DNA of 64,000 nucleotides from JAXMAZ01 sp046350115 (GCA_046350115.1 JAXMAZ010000010.1:62001-126000), one strand, 5' to 3'. Counted from the stretch's first letter, positions 1 to 8,587 are shown. Notes: generated from the sequence alone by a model not told the origin. Translations and numbers: made by a program.

Positions 1-128
1 TGACCGGTAAGCCGTTCGGGTACGAGCAGAAAGACGGGGTGGCGAAGGTCATCGCCCCGCCGCCGGCCGGGGAGACCCCGACCCCGTCGAACAACCTGCG
101 GTACGAGTTGCGGGTGAAAAGCCCGTAG
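1..128 (+). CDS. C-terminal end of a secreted-protein paralogue (partial)
   Basis: Open at the window edge and readable for 42 codons from base 3 to a TAG at 126-128. The tail matches the end of the product at 1552-2976: both carry TGKPF followed by an aromatic residue, then NNLRYE or NSLRYT, and stop soon after. It is therefore a second member of that family on the same strand just upstream, which suggests tandem duplication. Tails of the type DP-x-TGKP-x-x-Y are common in planctomycete exported proteins of unknown function. The TAG lies in the GTAGGG that opens the inverted repeat at 125-418, so the repeat supplies the stop codon. No function can be assigned. Confidence 0.7.
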   Translation, partial: TGKPFGYEQKDGVAKVIAPPPAGETPTPSNNLRYELRVKSP

Positions 129-418
129 GGTGCGTTGAGGAGGCTTTGGGACGAAACGCACCAGCCCCGCGGCGACAAACATGGTTGCCCGCGACAGCCC
201 CGGGGGAGGGCGAGGCTCCTGCCGAGCCGGGGAGCGCGTGGGCAACCACTGGGAGTCACACCGGCGGCTGCTTTCGGGCACGGGTGGCAGCCAGCCGGGC
301 AGGAGGCGCGGCTCGGCAGGAGCCTCGCCCTCCCCCGGCCCGGTTCGTTGCGTCCGTCGGTCGGTTCAGACTCCGGGAGTCGCAGCGGTGCGTTGCGCAA
401 AGCCTCCACGCACCCTAC
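125..418. repeat. Nested inverted repeat, GTAGGGTGCG family with inner GGGAGGGCGAGGCTCC palindrome
   Basis: The outer ends are GTAGGGTGCG at 125 and CGCACCCTAC ending at 418. Nested inside is a second inverted pair: a GGGGGAGGGCGAGGCTCCTG arm near 204-242 and its complement near 308-338. The same architecture occurs at 2983-3276, and the inner palindrome again inside 45578-45869. The element fills the gap between the partial gene and the sigma factor gene. Short open frames across it are by-products of the palindrome. Confidence 0.85.
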
Positions 419-489
419 ACAAAGCCAATGACCGGCCGGCCCCGGGCCGGTTGGAATCGACGCCGTCGGCCGCCGTCTAGTAGGGTGTG

Positions 490-984
490 ATGGGACCGGA
501 CGCACTGGCCCACCTGGTCGACCGACACGCGGCGGCACTGGTGCTGTACGCGCGGCAGTGGTGCGCCACCCCGGAGGACGTGGTCCAGACCGCGTTCCTC
601 AAACTCGCCGGGCAGGCGGTCCCGCCGGATACGGTGTTGCCGTGGCTGTACCGGGTGGTGCGGAACGGGGCCATCGACGCCGCCCGGGCCGCCCGCCGCC
701 GGCAGAAGTACGAGACCCGGGCGGCCGCCGCCGCCAGCCACTGGTTCCTGCCCGCCGACGACCCGACCGGGCTGGACGCCCGGACCGCCGCCGCCGCCCT
801 GGCCGACCTGCCCGTGGACATCCGGGAGGTGCTGGTCGCCCACCTGTGGGGCGGACTGACCTTCGAACAGATCGCCGACGCGATCGGCGGGTCGGCCAGC
901 ACCGCCTACCGGCGGTATTCGGCCGGCCTGGACTTGTTGAGGGAGAAGCTGAGAGTGCCATGCCCGATTCCCGCCCGCCGCTGA
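490..984 (+). CDS. ECF-type RNA polymerase sigma factor
   Basis: A 164-residue sigma-70 family factor of the extracytoplasmic-function type. Region 2 occupies roughly residues 5-75 (HLVDRHAAALVLYARQW, then PEDVVQTAFLKL, then WLYRVVRNGAIDAARAA). Region 4 occupies roughly 105-155 (LADLPVDIREVL and LTFEQIADAIGGSASTAYRR, the helix-turn-helix that reads the -35 element). The length is normal for the class. A GTG at 487 directly precedes the ATG at 490; I chose the ATG, and either could be used. The 3' end overlaps the next gene by 25 bases, so the two are probably translated together. That next product has a single membrane segment, the usual layout for an ECF factor with its membrane partner. Confidence 0.9.
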   Translation: MGPDALAHLVDRHAAALVLYARQWCATPEDVVQTAFLKLAGQAVPPDTVLPWLYRVVRNGAIDAARAARRRQKYETRAAAAASHWFLPADDPTGLDARTAAAALADLPVDIREVLVAHLWGGLTFEQIADAIGGSASTAYRRYSAGLDLLREKLRVPCPIPARR

Positions 985-1547
985 CCGCCGACCCCGGGCC
1001 GGCCGACCCGCTGGCCCGGGCGCTGGCCGCCCTCCGACCGTCCCCCTCCGGGCTGGACGAGCGGGCGCTGCTGTACCGGGCCGGGCAGGCCTCCCGGGAC
1101 GGGCTGCTGGCCGCCTGGCGGTGGGTGGTGCTCGCCCAGTTCGGCCTGCTGCTGGTGGCCGGGGCCGGGGCGGCTGTCCTGTTCGCCCGGCTCGACGCCC
1201 TGGACCGCATGACCCCCGCCCCGGTCGCCCAGCCGGCCCCGGGCCGAGTGCCCGACCCCCGCCCGCCGGGGCCGGAGGCCGCCCCGCCGCCGCGGCCGGC
1301 CGCAGCCCCGCCGGCGTCCCCGGCCGCACCGCCGGAGTATGCAGGGGCGGACGTCGACCCGGACGAGATCGCCGACTACCTGCGGCGGCGGCGGGAGGTG
1401 CTGACGGCCGGGCTGGGGGTGCTGCCCGGCCCCGGGCCGAAGCCGCCACGAACCACCGGCCCGGCCGAGGTCGAGCGGTCGCTCGGCCTGCCGCCGGGGG
1501 TGCTGGCGGCCCCGCACCGGCCGACCCTGCCGAAATCTCCGGACTGA
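960..1547 (+). CDS. Single-pass membrane protein paired with the sigma factor (possible anti-sigma)
   Basis: A 195-residue protein overlapping the sigma gene by 25 bases. Residues 1-50 should be cytoplasmic and contain LARALAALRPSPSGLDERALL. One hydrophobic segment follows at about 55-78 (VVLAQFGLLLVAGAGAAVLF), then a long Pro/Ala linker and a charged C-terminal stretch with DVDPDEIADYLRRRREVL. Gene order and topology fit an anti-sigma factor or sigma-linked sensor, but I see no zinc-binding ZAS motif and no recognisable anti-sigma domain, so the role is inferred from context alone. The next gene starts four bases after the stop. The opposite strand is also open here because of GC content and is not a gene. 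Confidence 0.75.
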   Translation: MPDSRPPLTADPGPADPLARALAALRPSPSGLDERALLYRAGQASRDGLLAAWRWVVLAQFGLLLVAGAGAAVLFARLDALDRMTPAPVAQPAPGRVPDPRPPGPEAAPPPRPAAAPPASPAAPPEYAGADVDPDEIADYLRRRREVLTAGLGVLPGPGPKPPRTTGPAEVERSLGLPPGVLAAPHRPTLPKSPD

Positions 1548-1551
1548 TCCC

Positions 1552-2976
1552 ATGCCCCGCGCGTTCCTCCTATTTCTGGCCGCCGTCCCGGCCCTGATCG
1601 GGGCCGACACGCCCGCCCGGCCGCTGACCGCCACCCCGGCCGCCGCCCCGGACCCGGCCCTGCGGTTCCGGTTCCTGCCGTGGCTGACCGACCGGGTGCC
1701 GGGGAACGCCGCCCTGGAGTACTTTCGCGCCATCGCCGACTTCCCCGGGTCGGTGACGGCCGCCGAGAAGGCGGAGGCCGCGGAGGCGGCCGAGCGGTGG
1801 GCGGACGGGCCGCCGCCGGCCGCGGTCAAGCGGCTGCTGGACGCCTACGCCAGCCCGCTGCGGACGGCCGCCCGGGCCGCCCGGTGCGACCGGTGCGACT
1901 GGGAGCTGGACGCCCGCGCCCGGGAGAACGTCCTGTCCACCCCGAGCGGGGACATCGGCGGCCTCCGCGAGCTCGGGTGGTATCTCGGCTGGCGGGCGCG
2001 GGCGGAGATCGCCGACGGGAACTTCGAGGCCGCCGCCCGCTCGTTCGCCACCGCCTTCCAGCTCGCCCGGCACGTCAACCGGGCGCCGCTGCTCATCCAC
2101 GCCCTGGTGGCCGCCACCATCGCCGAGCAGACGCTCAAGGACGTCGAGCGGTGGGTCGGCCGGCCCGGGTCGCCGAACCTGTACTGGGCGCTGACCGGGC
2201 TGCCGACCCCGCTCGTCGACCTGCGGGCCGCGGCCGAACTCGAGGCCGGGTTCCCGGACACCATCCTGCCGGACTACCGACGGCTGGAGCAGGGGCCGGT
2301 GACGGCCGCCGAGGCGGAGAAGCTGGTCGGCGGGTGGATCAAGGGGACGATCCGGTCCGGCACCCCGGACGACCTGTGGCGGCTCGGGCTGGATCACCCG
2401 CTCGCCGAGATGGGGCTGACCGCGGTGCTGACCCTGCGGTACCCGGCCGCCCGCAAGTTCCTGCTGGCGCACGGCAAGACGCCGGCCGAGCTGGACGCGA
2501 TGCCGTCGCTCCAGGTGGTGTACCTGCACGACCTGGCCCTGTTCCGGCGGATGCGGGACGACCAGATGAAGTGGATCGGCCAGCCGTACCCGGTGGCCCG
2601 GGCGGGTCTGCGGGCGGCGGCCGAGCGGCAGAAGCAGGTGCTGGCCGACCACTGGAACGACCCGCTTTTGAAGACGTTCAGTTACGCCCTGCCGGGGTGG
2701 GAGAAGCTGGCCCTGGCCCCGGCCAGGGCGGACCGCCGGCTGGCGGCGCTGCGGGTGGTGGAGGCGGTCCGGCTGCACGCCGCCGGCCACGGCCACCCGC
2801 CGCCGACCCTGGACGACCTGGGGGCGGTGCCGGTGCCGGCCGACCCGCTGACCGGCAAGCCGTTCGAGTACGTCGTCACCGGGGACACGTTCACCCTGAC
2901 GGCCCCGCCGCCGGACGGCGAAGCCGCCAACCCGGGCAACAGCCTGCGGTACACGGTGACGATCAAGGGGTCGTAG
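1552..2976 (+). CDS. Secreted planctomycete protein of unknown function
   Basis: A 474-residue protein with an N-terminal signal peptide (MPRAFLLFLAAVPALIGAD). The body is largely helical and has no catalytic motif I recognise. The C-terminal quarter carries RVVEAVRLHAAGHGHPPPTL followed by DPLTGKPFEY, a tail pattern frequent in exported planctomycete proteins and loosely like the C-terminus of type II secretion pseudopilins. It is third in an apparent operon with the sigma factor and membrane protein (4-base gap). The product ending at base 128 shares the same tail, so there are at least two copies in a row. I infer an exported target or sensor of the sigma system, without direct evidence. 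Confidence 0.8.
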   Translation: MPRAFLLFLAAVPALIGADTPARPLTATPAAAPDPALRFRFLPWLTDRVPGNAALEYFRAIADFPGSVTAAEKAEAAEAAERWADGPPPAAVKRLLDAYASPLRTAARAARCDRCDWELDARARENVLSTPSGDIGGLRELGWYLGWRARAEIADGNFEAAARSFATAFQLARHVNRAPLLIHALVAATIAEQTLKDVERWVGRPGSPNLYWALTGLPTPLVDLRAAAELEAGFPDTILPDYRRLEQGPVTAAEAEKLVGGWIKGTIRSGTPDDLWRLGLDHPLAEMGLTAVLTLRYPAARKFLLAHGKTPAELDAMPSLQVVYLHDLALFRRMRDDQMKWIGQPYPVARAGLRAAAERQKQVLADHWNDPLLKTFSYALPGWEKLALAPARADRRLAALRVVEAVRLHAAGHGHPPPTLDDLGAVPVPADPLTGKPFEYVVTGDTFTLTAPPPDGEAANPGNSLRYTVTIKGS

Positions 2977-2982
2977 TTTTCC

Positions 2983-3276
2983 GTAGGGTGCGTGGAGGCT
3001 TTGCGCAACGCACCGGACGGGCTGCCACTGTCGGAACCGGTCGCACATCTCAGTGGGCGTGCCGGGGGAGGGCGAGGCTCCTGCCGAGCCGGGGAGCGCG
3101 TGGCAACGGCCGAAGTCACACCCGCGGCTGCCGCCGGTCATGTGTGCAAGCGGTTGCCGCAGGCGGGCGGCTCGGCAGGAGCCTCGCCCTCCCCAGGCCC
3201 CACCCACTGAGCCGGAAGAGGAACACCGACGGGTGAAGTCCCGCGGTGCGTTGCGCAAAGCCTCCACGCACCCTAC
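2983..3276. repeat. Nested inverted repeat, second copy of the 125-418 type
   Basis: The outer ends are GTAGGGTGCGTGGAGGC and its complement ending at 3276. The inner palindrome pairs GGGGGAGGGCGAGGCTCCTG (about 3063) with CAGGAGCCTCGCCCTCCCC (about 3177). It starts seven bases after the stop of the upstream gene. Its right end contains the TAG stop of the minus-strand gene at 3273-3530, so it separates two convergent genes. Confidence 0.85.
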
Positions 3277-3530
3277 ATCCGGCAGACGGCTCGGGCCTTC
3301 GCTTGCAGGATCGCGATCAGATTGCCGGCCGAGATCAGAGCGTCGTAGTCAGCCAACTCGTCCGGGGTGATGGTCCCCTCGGCGTTCTTCTCGGCCAGCA
3401 GGTCGAGTCGGGCTTGTACCTCCGGGCTGGCCCGGAGGACAGCGATCTTGGCCGCCACCTCCGGCGTGAAGCAGTCAGTCACCGGATCGAGCAGGCGGTC
3501 AAGGGTGTCGAGTTCGGGGATAGCGTTCAT
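3273..3530 (-). CDS. Small conserved hypothetical protein (85 aa)
   Basis: An 85-residue acidic, helix-rich protein starting MNAIPELDTLDRLLDPVTDC. The stretch ASPEVQARLDLLAEKNAEGT, then LADYDALISAGNLIAILQAK, is a pattern I know from small hypothetical proteins spread over planctomycetes, acidobacteria and cyanobacteria, sometimes encoded next to HNH nucleases. No HNH gene is present here. The function is unknown; an antitoxin-like role is possible but unsupported. It lies 45 bases downstream of the DUF4304 gene on the same strand. Its TAG stop sits inside the terminal GTAGGG of the adjacent inverted repeat. Confidence 0.7.
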   Translation of the reverse strand: MNAIPELDTLDRLLDPVTDCFTPEVAAKIAVLRASPEVQARLDLLAEKNAEGTITPDELADYDALISAGNLIAILQAKARAVCRM

Positions 3531-3575
3531 GCGGTGATCGTACCCCCCGCGCCGAGCGGGTGTAAAGCGCCGTGG

Positions 3576-4091
3576 TTAGCTGATGCCCCGACCACGGAGT
3601 AGGTTGGGAGCCGCCGAACGGGTGTCGGCGGCCGAAGCCGTCCGCCCGGCAAAATACTCCCGCGCCGCCACGTCCACCATCAGGACCGACCCGCCGGCCA
3701 CCAGTCGGCCTACTGCCTCTTCGTCCGAGTGAGCGGACAGCCACGGCAGTGCGTACCGGACCACCAGTCCGACCAACTCGTCCAACCGCCCCTGGCCTAC
3801 CGAGTGATCCTCGAAGTCGAGCAGTTGGATCAGCCGGTTCCGGTCGGGCACCAGCGCGAACAGCCCGTTCCGGACGTGGCACCGGTATTCCGGCGGGCGG
3901 TCCTCCGGCCCGAGCGCCCGCAGGTATAAGCCGAGGTTGAGCTGGAAACTGTCCGACCACTGGGATTTCATGGCGTCGAACACGCAGACCACGTCCGGCT
4001 CCCGGCGGTGCCAGGTCCGCCGTCGCTTTGTGTAGCCGGCGGCCTTCATCACCGGGGCCAAGGCCGCCTCGATGGGGTGCGTTCTCGGCAT
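3576..4091 (-). CDS. DUF4304 domain protein
   Basis: A 171-residue cytosolic protein. The N-terminal half matches the DUF4304 pattern: a start such as PVMKAAGYTKRRRTWHRR, then VVCVFDAMKSQWSDSFQLNL, where the KSQW..SF..NLG core is the family hallmark. The function of DUF4304 is unknown; members often occur with restriction, toxin-immunity or other accessory genes. The ATG at 4091 gives the normal length; an upstream extension of this frame runs antisense to the S9 peptidase gene and is not coding. It is probably co-transcribed with the small gene at 3273-3530. Confidence 0.8.
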   Translation of the reverse strand: MPRTHPIEAALAPVMKAAGYTKRRRTWHRREPDVVCVFDAMKSQWSDSFQLNLGLYLRALGPEDRPPEYRCHVRNGLFALVPDRNRLIQLLDFEDHSVGQGRLDELVGLVVRYALPWLSAHSDEEAVGRLVAGGSVLMVDVAAREYFAGRTASAADTRSAAPNLLRGRGIS

Positions 4092-4274
4092 CTGCCCGCT
4101 CCTAGAAGGATCACACCCTATCGCCACACCGGCAGGATCGCAATCGGGTTTCGTTAGCCCAGACGTTCCCCAAGGGGCTGTCCGCCCGCTGGCCGGCGAA
4201 ATACGACGGCTCCACGGGCGAATGACCGACGTTCGCCCGGTCCCGTCCCGGTTCACCTCCAGAAAGGGTGCGTC

Positions 4275-6200
4275 ATGCGCCGACTGCTGCCACTGCTGGT
4301 CCTCGCCGGGGTCGCCGCCCCGGCCGCCGCCGAGCCGCCACCGCTCATCCCGCGGGACATCCTGTTCGGCAACCCGGAACGTGCCGGCCCGCAAATCTCC
4401 CCGGACGGCAAGCATCTCGCCTACCGCAAGCCGGACGACAAGAACGTCATGCAGGTGTGGGTGAAGACGATCGGTAAGGACGACGACCGCGTCCTCACCG
4501 CCGACCCGAAGCGGGGCATCAGCCAGTACTTCTGGGCCTACGACGGCAAACACCTGCTGTACCTGCAGGACGCCGACGGGGACGAGAACTTCCACCTGTT
4601 CGCCACCGACCTGGCCACCAAGCAGACCCGCGACCTGACCCCGTTCAAGGGGGTCCGGGCACAGGGCGTCGAGACGGACAAGAAGCACCCGAACGAAGTC
4701 CTGGTCGGGCTGAACAAGGCGAACAAGGCCGTGTTCGACATGCACCGCATCAAGCTGGACACGGGCGAAGAGGCGCTCGACACCAAGAACCCGGGCATGG
4801 CCATCGCCTTCGCCGCCGACGCCGACTTCAAGGTCCGCGGCTGCACCGTCGCCCGGATGGACGGCGGGTACGACCTGAAGGTGCGGTCCGCGGACGGCAA
4901 GGAGTGGAAGACGGTCAAGTCGGTGACGGCCGACGAGCAGGCCCAACTGGCCGCCTTCGGCACGAACCCGAACGAGGCGTGGGTGATCCACAACGCCGGG
5001 GCGAACGCCCTGCGGCTCATCAAGATGGACGTGGCCACCGGCAAGGAGGAGGTCGTCGCCGAAGACCCCGAGTACGACGTGAGCGGGGCGATGATCGACG
5101 ACGACCGCCGCGTCCCGCTGGCCGTCGCCTTCACCAAGGCCAGGGCCGAGTGGAAGGTGCTCGACGAGTCGGTGAAAGCGGACTTCGAGAAGCTGGCCAC
5201 CGTCCAGCGGGGCGACTTCTCCGTCACCAGTCGGACGGCCGACGACAAGACCTGGGTGGTGGCGTTCAACACCGACGACGGCCCGGTCACGTGGTACCTG
5301 TACGACCGGGCCAACAAGAAGGCCGACCGGCTGTTCAGCAACAACTCGAAGCTGGAGACGGTGACGCTGGCGCGGACCGAGCCGGTCGAGTTCGGGGCGA
5401 AAGACGGGCTGACCATCCGCGGCTACCTGACCACCCCGCCGGGCGTCGAGGCCAAGAACCTGCCGACGGTGCTGCTGGTCCACGGCGGCCCGTGGGCGCG
5501 GGACACCTGGGGGTACAACCCGATGGTGCAGTGGCTGGCCAACCGCGGGTACGCGGTGCTCCAGGTGAACTTCCGCGGGAGCACCGGGTACGGCAAGTCG
5601 TTCCTGAACGCCGGCAACCGGGAGTGGGCCGGCAAGATGCACCAGGACCTGCTCGACGGCGTCGAGTACTTCTCGCGGCAGGGGAAGATCGACCCGAAGC
5701 GGGTGGCCATCATGGGCGGCAGCTACGGCGGGTACGCCACGCTGGTCGGGCTGACGTTCACCCCGGACGTGTTCGCCTGCGGGGTGGACATCGTCGGCCC
5801 GAGCAACATCGTGACGCTACTCAAGACGATCCCGCCGTACTGGGCGCCGATGAAGGCGTTGTTCACCAAGCGGGTCGGGGACATTGAGAAGGAGAAGGAG
5901 TTCCTGGACAGCCGGTCGCCGCTGACCAAGGCGGACAAGATCACCAAGCCGCTGATGATCGGCCAGGGGGCGAACGACCCGCGGGTGAAGCAGGCGGAGA
6001 GCGACCAGATCGTGACCGCGATGCGGAAGAACGGCAAGGAGGTGCAGTACGTGGTGTACCCGGACGAGGGACACGGGTTCCAGCGGCCGGAGAACCGGCT
6101 GCACTTTTATGCGCTGGTGGAGCAGTTCCTGGCCAAGCACGTCGGCGGCCGGGCCGAGCCGCTCGGGGACGTTAAGGGGCACAGCGGGCAGATCAAGTGA
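4275..6200 (+). CDS. S9 family (prolyl oligopeptidase-type) serine peptidase, secreted
   Basis: A 641-residue protein with a signal peptide (MRRLLPLLVLAGVAAPAAAE). Residues about 25-390 form a WD/propeller-like region with PQISPDGKHLAYR typical of S9 acylaminoacyl peptidases. The C-terminal alpha/beta hydrolase domain carries the triad: Ser483 in GGSYGG, Asp568 in GANDPRVK and His600 in DEGHGFQRPENR. HGGPWARD supplies the oxyanion region. Length and order are normal for an S9C-like enzyme, which removes N-terminal residues from short peptides; export suggests periplasmic peptide breakdown. It stands alone. A 24-base perfect palindrome follows 25 bases after the stop. Confidence 0.93.
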   Translation: MRRLLPLLVLAGVAAPAAAEPPPLIPRDILFGNPERAGPQISPDGKHLAYRKPDDKNVMQVWVKTIGKDDDRVLTADPKRGISQYFWAYDGKHLLYLQDADGDENFHLFATDLATKQTRDLTPFKGVRAQGVETDKKHPNEVLVGLNKANKAVFDMHRIKLDTGEEALDTKNPGMAIAFAADADFKVRGCTVARMDGGYDLKVRSADGKEWKTVKSVTADEQAQLAAFGTNPNEAWVIHNAGANALRLIKMDVATGKEEVVAEDPEYDVSGAMIDDDRRVPLAVAFTKARAEWKVLDESVKADFEKLATVQRGDFSVTSRTADDKTWVVAFNTDDGPVTWYLYDRANKKADRLFSNNSKLETVTLARTEPVEFGAKDGLTIRGYLTTPPGVEAKNLPTVLLVHGGPWARDTWGYNPMVQWLANRGYAVLQVNFRGSTGYGKSFLNAGNREWAGKMHQDLLDGVEYFSRQGKIDPKRVAIMGGSYGGYATLVGLTFTPDVFACGVDIVGPSNIVTLLKTIPPYWAPMKALFTKRVGDIEKEKEFLDSRSPLTKADKITKPLMIGQGANDPRVKQAESDQIVTAMRKNGKEVQYVVYPDEGHGFQRPENRLHFYALVEQFLAKHVGGRAEPLGDVKGHSGQIK

Positions 6201-6224
6201 GGTGGTGACGAGCAGAGGTTCAAC

Positions 6225-6248
6225 GCCCACGGACGATCGTCCGTGGGC
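6225..6248. repeat. 24-base perfect palindrome, identical to one inside the formate dehydrogenase gene
   Basis: GCCCACGGACGA followed by its exact reverse complement, with no loop. The identical 24 bases occur at 15074-15097 inside the formate dehydrogenase alpha gene. Here it lies in the intergenic space after the S9 peptidase stop. Confidence 0.9.
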
Positions 6249-6257
6249 GATCGTCGT

Positions 6258-6717
6258 TTACGACACTCGCTCCGATCGGGTAGGGTCCGCTGTGCGGACC
6301 GGTGGGCGCATCCGGTCCGCACAGCGGACCCTACACCAGAGCGCGCTAGTCTGGTTTGGAACCGCTGAGTGCCCGAAGCGCTCGGCCGCCCGGTCGGCCA
6401 GTTCTGTCGCAGCGGCGGATTCCAGCCAGACATCGAGCGGCGGCAACATGGAAGGGTGGGCACGGAGACACGACGGAACGCCTCATCGAACGAAGCCAGG
6501 CCGCCCGTTCCTCCGGCCCGAACGCCAACGCGAACGCCGGGTCATCCGGGTGGTAAACGTCGCCCGCCCACTGGCAGAACAACTCCGTCGGGACATCCAC
6601 GGGTACTGCCGCTTGATACGCCCGCTGCTCATCAGCGGACGCGAACGTCCGGAGAACCCCGATCATGGTGATGCGGATCTTCGCGGCCACTTCATGTAGG
6701 CTCGCGTCCGTAGACAT
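6258..6717 (-). pseudogene. Frameshifted small hypothetical gene
   Basis: The ATG at 6717 opens a good coding frame: MSTDASLHEVAAKIRITMIG, then RTFASADEQRAYQAAV, DVPTELFCQW and FALAFGPEERAA. After that residue the frame becomes implausible and stops at 6346. Protein-like sequence resumes in a second frame (LASFDEAFRRVSVPTLP, about 6455-6505) and then in a third from 6449 (MLPPLDVWLESAAATELADR). Two indels therefore seem to break a gene of about 140 codons. The third frame continues to a stop at 6258 through the repeat at 6280-6334, so the original C-terminus is probably lost. Sequencing error cannot be excluded. No function is recognised. Confidence 0.55.
6280..6334. repeat. Inverted repeat, GTAGGGTCCGCTGTGCGGACC family
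   Basis: The arms are GTAGGGTCCGCTGTGCGGAC and its complement, ending CTAC at 6334, with a short GGTGGGCGCATC-type centre. Sister copies lie at 10064-10118, 22455-22535 (variant) and 57722-57777. Confidence 0.88.
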
Positions 6718-6736
6718 GGAGCCGACTACAGCCGGC

Positions 6737-6842
6737 GTAGGGCGGGTCAAGCCGGCTCTGCGGCGCCGACCCGCCGGCGTGGCAACGAGTCCCTGCCCGG
6801 GCTGGCGGGTCGGCGCCGCAGAGCCGGCTTGACCCGCCCTAC
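6737..6842. repeat. Inverted repeat, GTAGGGCGGGTCAAGCCGGC family
   Basis: The left arm starts GTAGGGCGGGTCAAGCCGGC and continues TCTGCGGCGCCGACCCGCC. The right arm is its complement and ends at 6842. A near-identical copy is at 43870-43977 and a composite version at 45578-45869. It lies between the frameshifted gene and the stop of the toroid gene (10 bases away). Confidence 0.88.
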
Positions 6843-6851
6843 GAAAGCCGC

Positions 6852-8480
6852 TCACCGCACCTGCTCCAGCACGCCCAGCCCGCCGGTGCCCCGCTTGTAC
6901 AGCGGCAGGTGCCGGTAGTACACCTCCAGCGTCAGCAGGGCCATCGCCGTCATCCCCACCCGGCCGCAGTGGATGCCGATCCACGGGTCGCCGGCCGGGT
7001 CCCAACTGCCGCCGTTCTTCGGGTCCGCCTGCGGCACCTGCCGGTCCATCAGCATCCGCTGCATGGCCGGGTTCCAGTCCCGGTGCCACTCCTGCTGCTC
7101 GTAGAAGTGGACTACCTGCGTCGCGTAGTAGTAGTAGTACAGGTCCATTTCCCGGCCCGGCCCCGGCGGGCGGCGCTCCAGCAGGTACTTGACCCCGGCC
7201 GCCAGCCCTGGGGACTGCGGCCCCCAGCCCCCCTCGTAGTACTTGCACAGCAGGCCGACGGCGGTCAGGCTGTCCCGCCCCGTCTGCGGCTCCTTGTACC
7301 CGAACTGGGCCTTCTGCGGGCCGGCTGCCACCGAGTCCAGGAACCGCATCGCCCGGGCGATCACCCGCTTGTCCACCACCAGCTCCCGGCACAGCTTGGC
7401 CGAGTGCAGCGCCTGGAGCTGCCAGCCGACGATGGACGTGTCCCCGCCCGGCTTGCCGTGGGTGTAGTACCACGCCCCGTCCGACCCCTGGCCGGTCAGG
7501 ATGTAGTTGACCGCCCGCTGGGCCGGCAGGGTCAGCCGGCGGTCGCCGGTCATGCCCAGCGCCTCGCACAGGGCGATGGTGGCGATGGCGTGGCTGTACA
7601 TGCCGGCCGGGGTCGGGGCCACCTTCCCCTCGTCGTTCCGCATCGGCTGGACGAAGCTGCCGTTCGCCTTCTGCAGCCCGACCAGGAAGTCCAGCCCCTT
7701 CTGGACGTTCGCCTGGTACTTGTTGTCCGGGGCCGGGCGGTGGGTCTGGCCGGCGGCCAGGAACGGCAGCAGGGCCATCCCGGTGGCGGCCACCACGTCC
7801 AGCTTGCTCTTGCCGAACGGGTCGCGGCTGTCGTCGAACTGCCACCGGCCGTCCGGCTTCTGCTGCTTGCTCAGCCAGGCCATGCCGCGGGCCACCCGGG
7901 CCTCCGTCTCGGCGTTCCCGCCGCCGGCCTTGAGCAGGGCGCTGCGGGTGGCGGCCGACCGGCCGGAGAACCCGGGGCTGGCCGTCACCCCGGTGCCGCC
8001 GACCCCGGCCCCGCTGAGCAGCGGGCCGTCCGCCCCGATGGCGCCCGGGGCCATGTCCCCGGTGCTGGCCCCCGGCGGCGGGACGAACTCGGTCGGCGGG
8101 GCGACGGCCGCGTCCTTCATGCCCGGGTCGTCCTTCGTCACCAGCCCGGCGTCCACGTTCACGTCGGCCACGCTGTCGTTCGGGGCCACCTTGACCAGCG
8201 ACGGGTCCAGCCCGATGTCCACGTTGGTCAGGTCGGCGGCCGGCGGCGGGGGCGGGGTGTCGTCGGTGACGACGGTGAGTTGCGCTTCCGCCGGGGCGGC
8301 GGCGGCCGGCTTCGCCGCGACCGTGTCGATGGCGATCAGGGCGGCGATCAGGGCGACGTGGACCGCCCCGCTGACCACGAACGCGATCACCTGCAGCCGG
8401 GCCACCCGCTGGCGGTCCAGGTCGGCCGCGACCGGCCGGCGGATGACGGCCTCTCTCGGGGCGACGGTGCCGTTGCTCAT
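6852..8480 (-). CDS. TonB-like membrane anchor fused to a prenyltransferase/squalene-cyclase-like toroid
   Basis: A 542-residue protein. Residues about 30-52 form one membrane segment containing S37-x3-H41 (VSGAVHVALIAALIAI), the arrangement TonB uses to couple to ExbB/ExbD. A Pro-rich stretch follows (TDDTPPPPPAAD). Residues about 190-540 hold terpenoid-cyclase-like repeats: WLSKQQKPDGRWQF, LVGLQKANGSFVQP, ILTGQGSDGAWYYTHG and NGGSWDPAGDPW. I see no DxDD cyclase motif, so a binding or structural toroid in the periplasm is more likely than a cyclase. The ATG at 8480 follows GGGAGA and is preferred over an upstream start inside a repeat. It is last in the operon after ExbB, ExbD, ExbD and a secreted protein, replacing a normal TonB. 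Confidence 0.85.
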   Translation of the reverse strand: MSNGTVAPREAVIRRPVAADLDRQRVARLQVIAFVVSGAVHVALIAALIAIDTVAAKPAAAAPAEAQLTVVTDDTPPPPPAADLTNVDIGLDPSLVKVAPNDSVADVNVDAGLVTKDDPGMKDAAVAPPTEFVPPPGASTGDMAPGAIGADGPLLSGAGVGGTGVTASPGFSGRSAATRSALLKAGGGNAETEARVARGMAWLSKQQKPDGRWQFDDSRDPFGKSKLDVVAATGMALLPFLAAGQTHRPAPDNKYQANVQKGLDFLVGLQKANGSFVQPMRNDEGKVAPTPAGMYSHAIATIALCEALGMTGDRRLTLPAQRAVNYILTGQGSDGAWYYTHGKPGGDTSIVGWQLQALHSAKLCRELVVDKRVIARAMRFLDSVAAGPQKAQFGYKEPQTGRDSLTAVGLLCKYYEGGWGPQSPGLAAGVKYLLERRPPGPGREMDLYYYYYATQVVHFYEQQEWHRDWNPAMQRMLMDRQVPQADPKNGGSWDPAGDPWIGIHCGRVGMTAMALLTLEVYYRHLPLYKRGTGGLGVLEQVR

Positions 8481-8494
8481 CGTTGTCTCCCGTC

Positions 8495-8587
8495 GGGACT
8501 GACAAGGTGACACGGTGAAGAGGTGACACGGTGAGAAGCGCCTTGAGTCACCGTGTCACCTCTTCACCGTGTCACCTTGTCAGTCCC
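8495..8587. repeat. Inverted repeat with internal tandem GGTGACACGGTGA units
   Basis: GGGACTGACAAGGTGACACG leads into AGAGGTGACACGGTGA, and the whole is mirrored to a right end GTCACCTTGTCAGTCCC at 8587. It fills nearly all the space between the toroid gene and the gene at 8580-9362, whose TGA stop (8580-8582) lies inside it. Confidence 0.88.
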
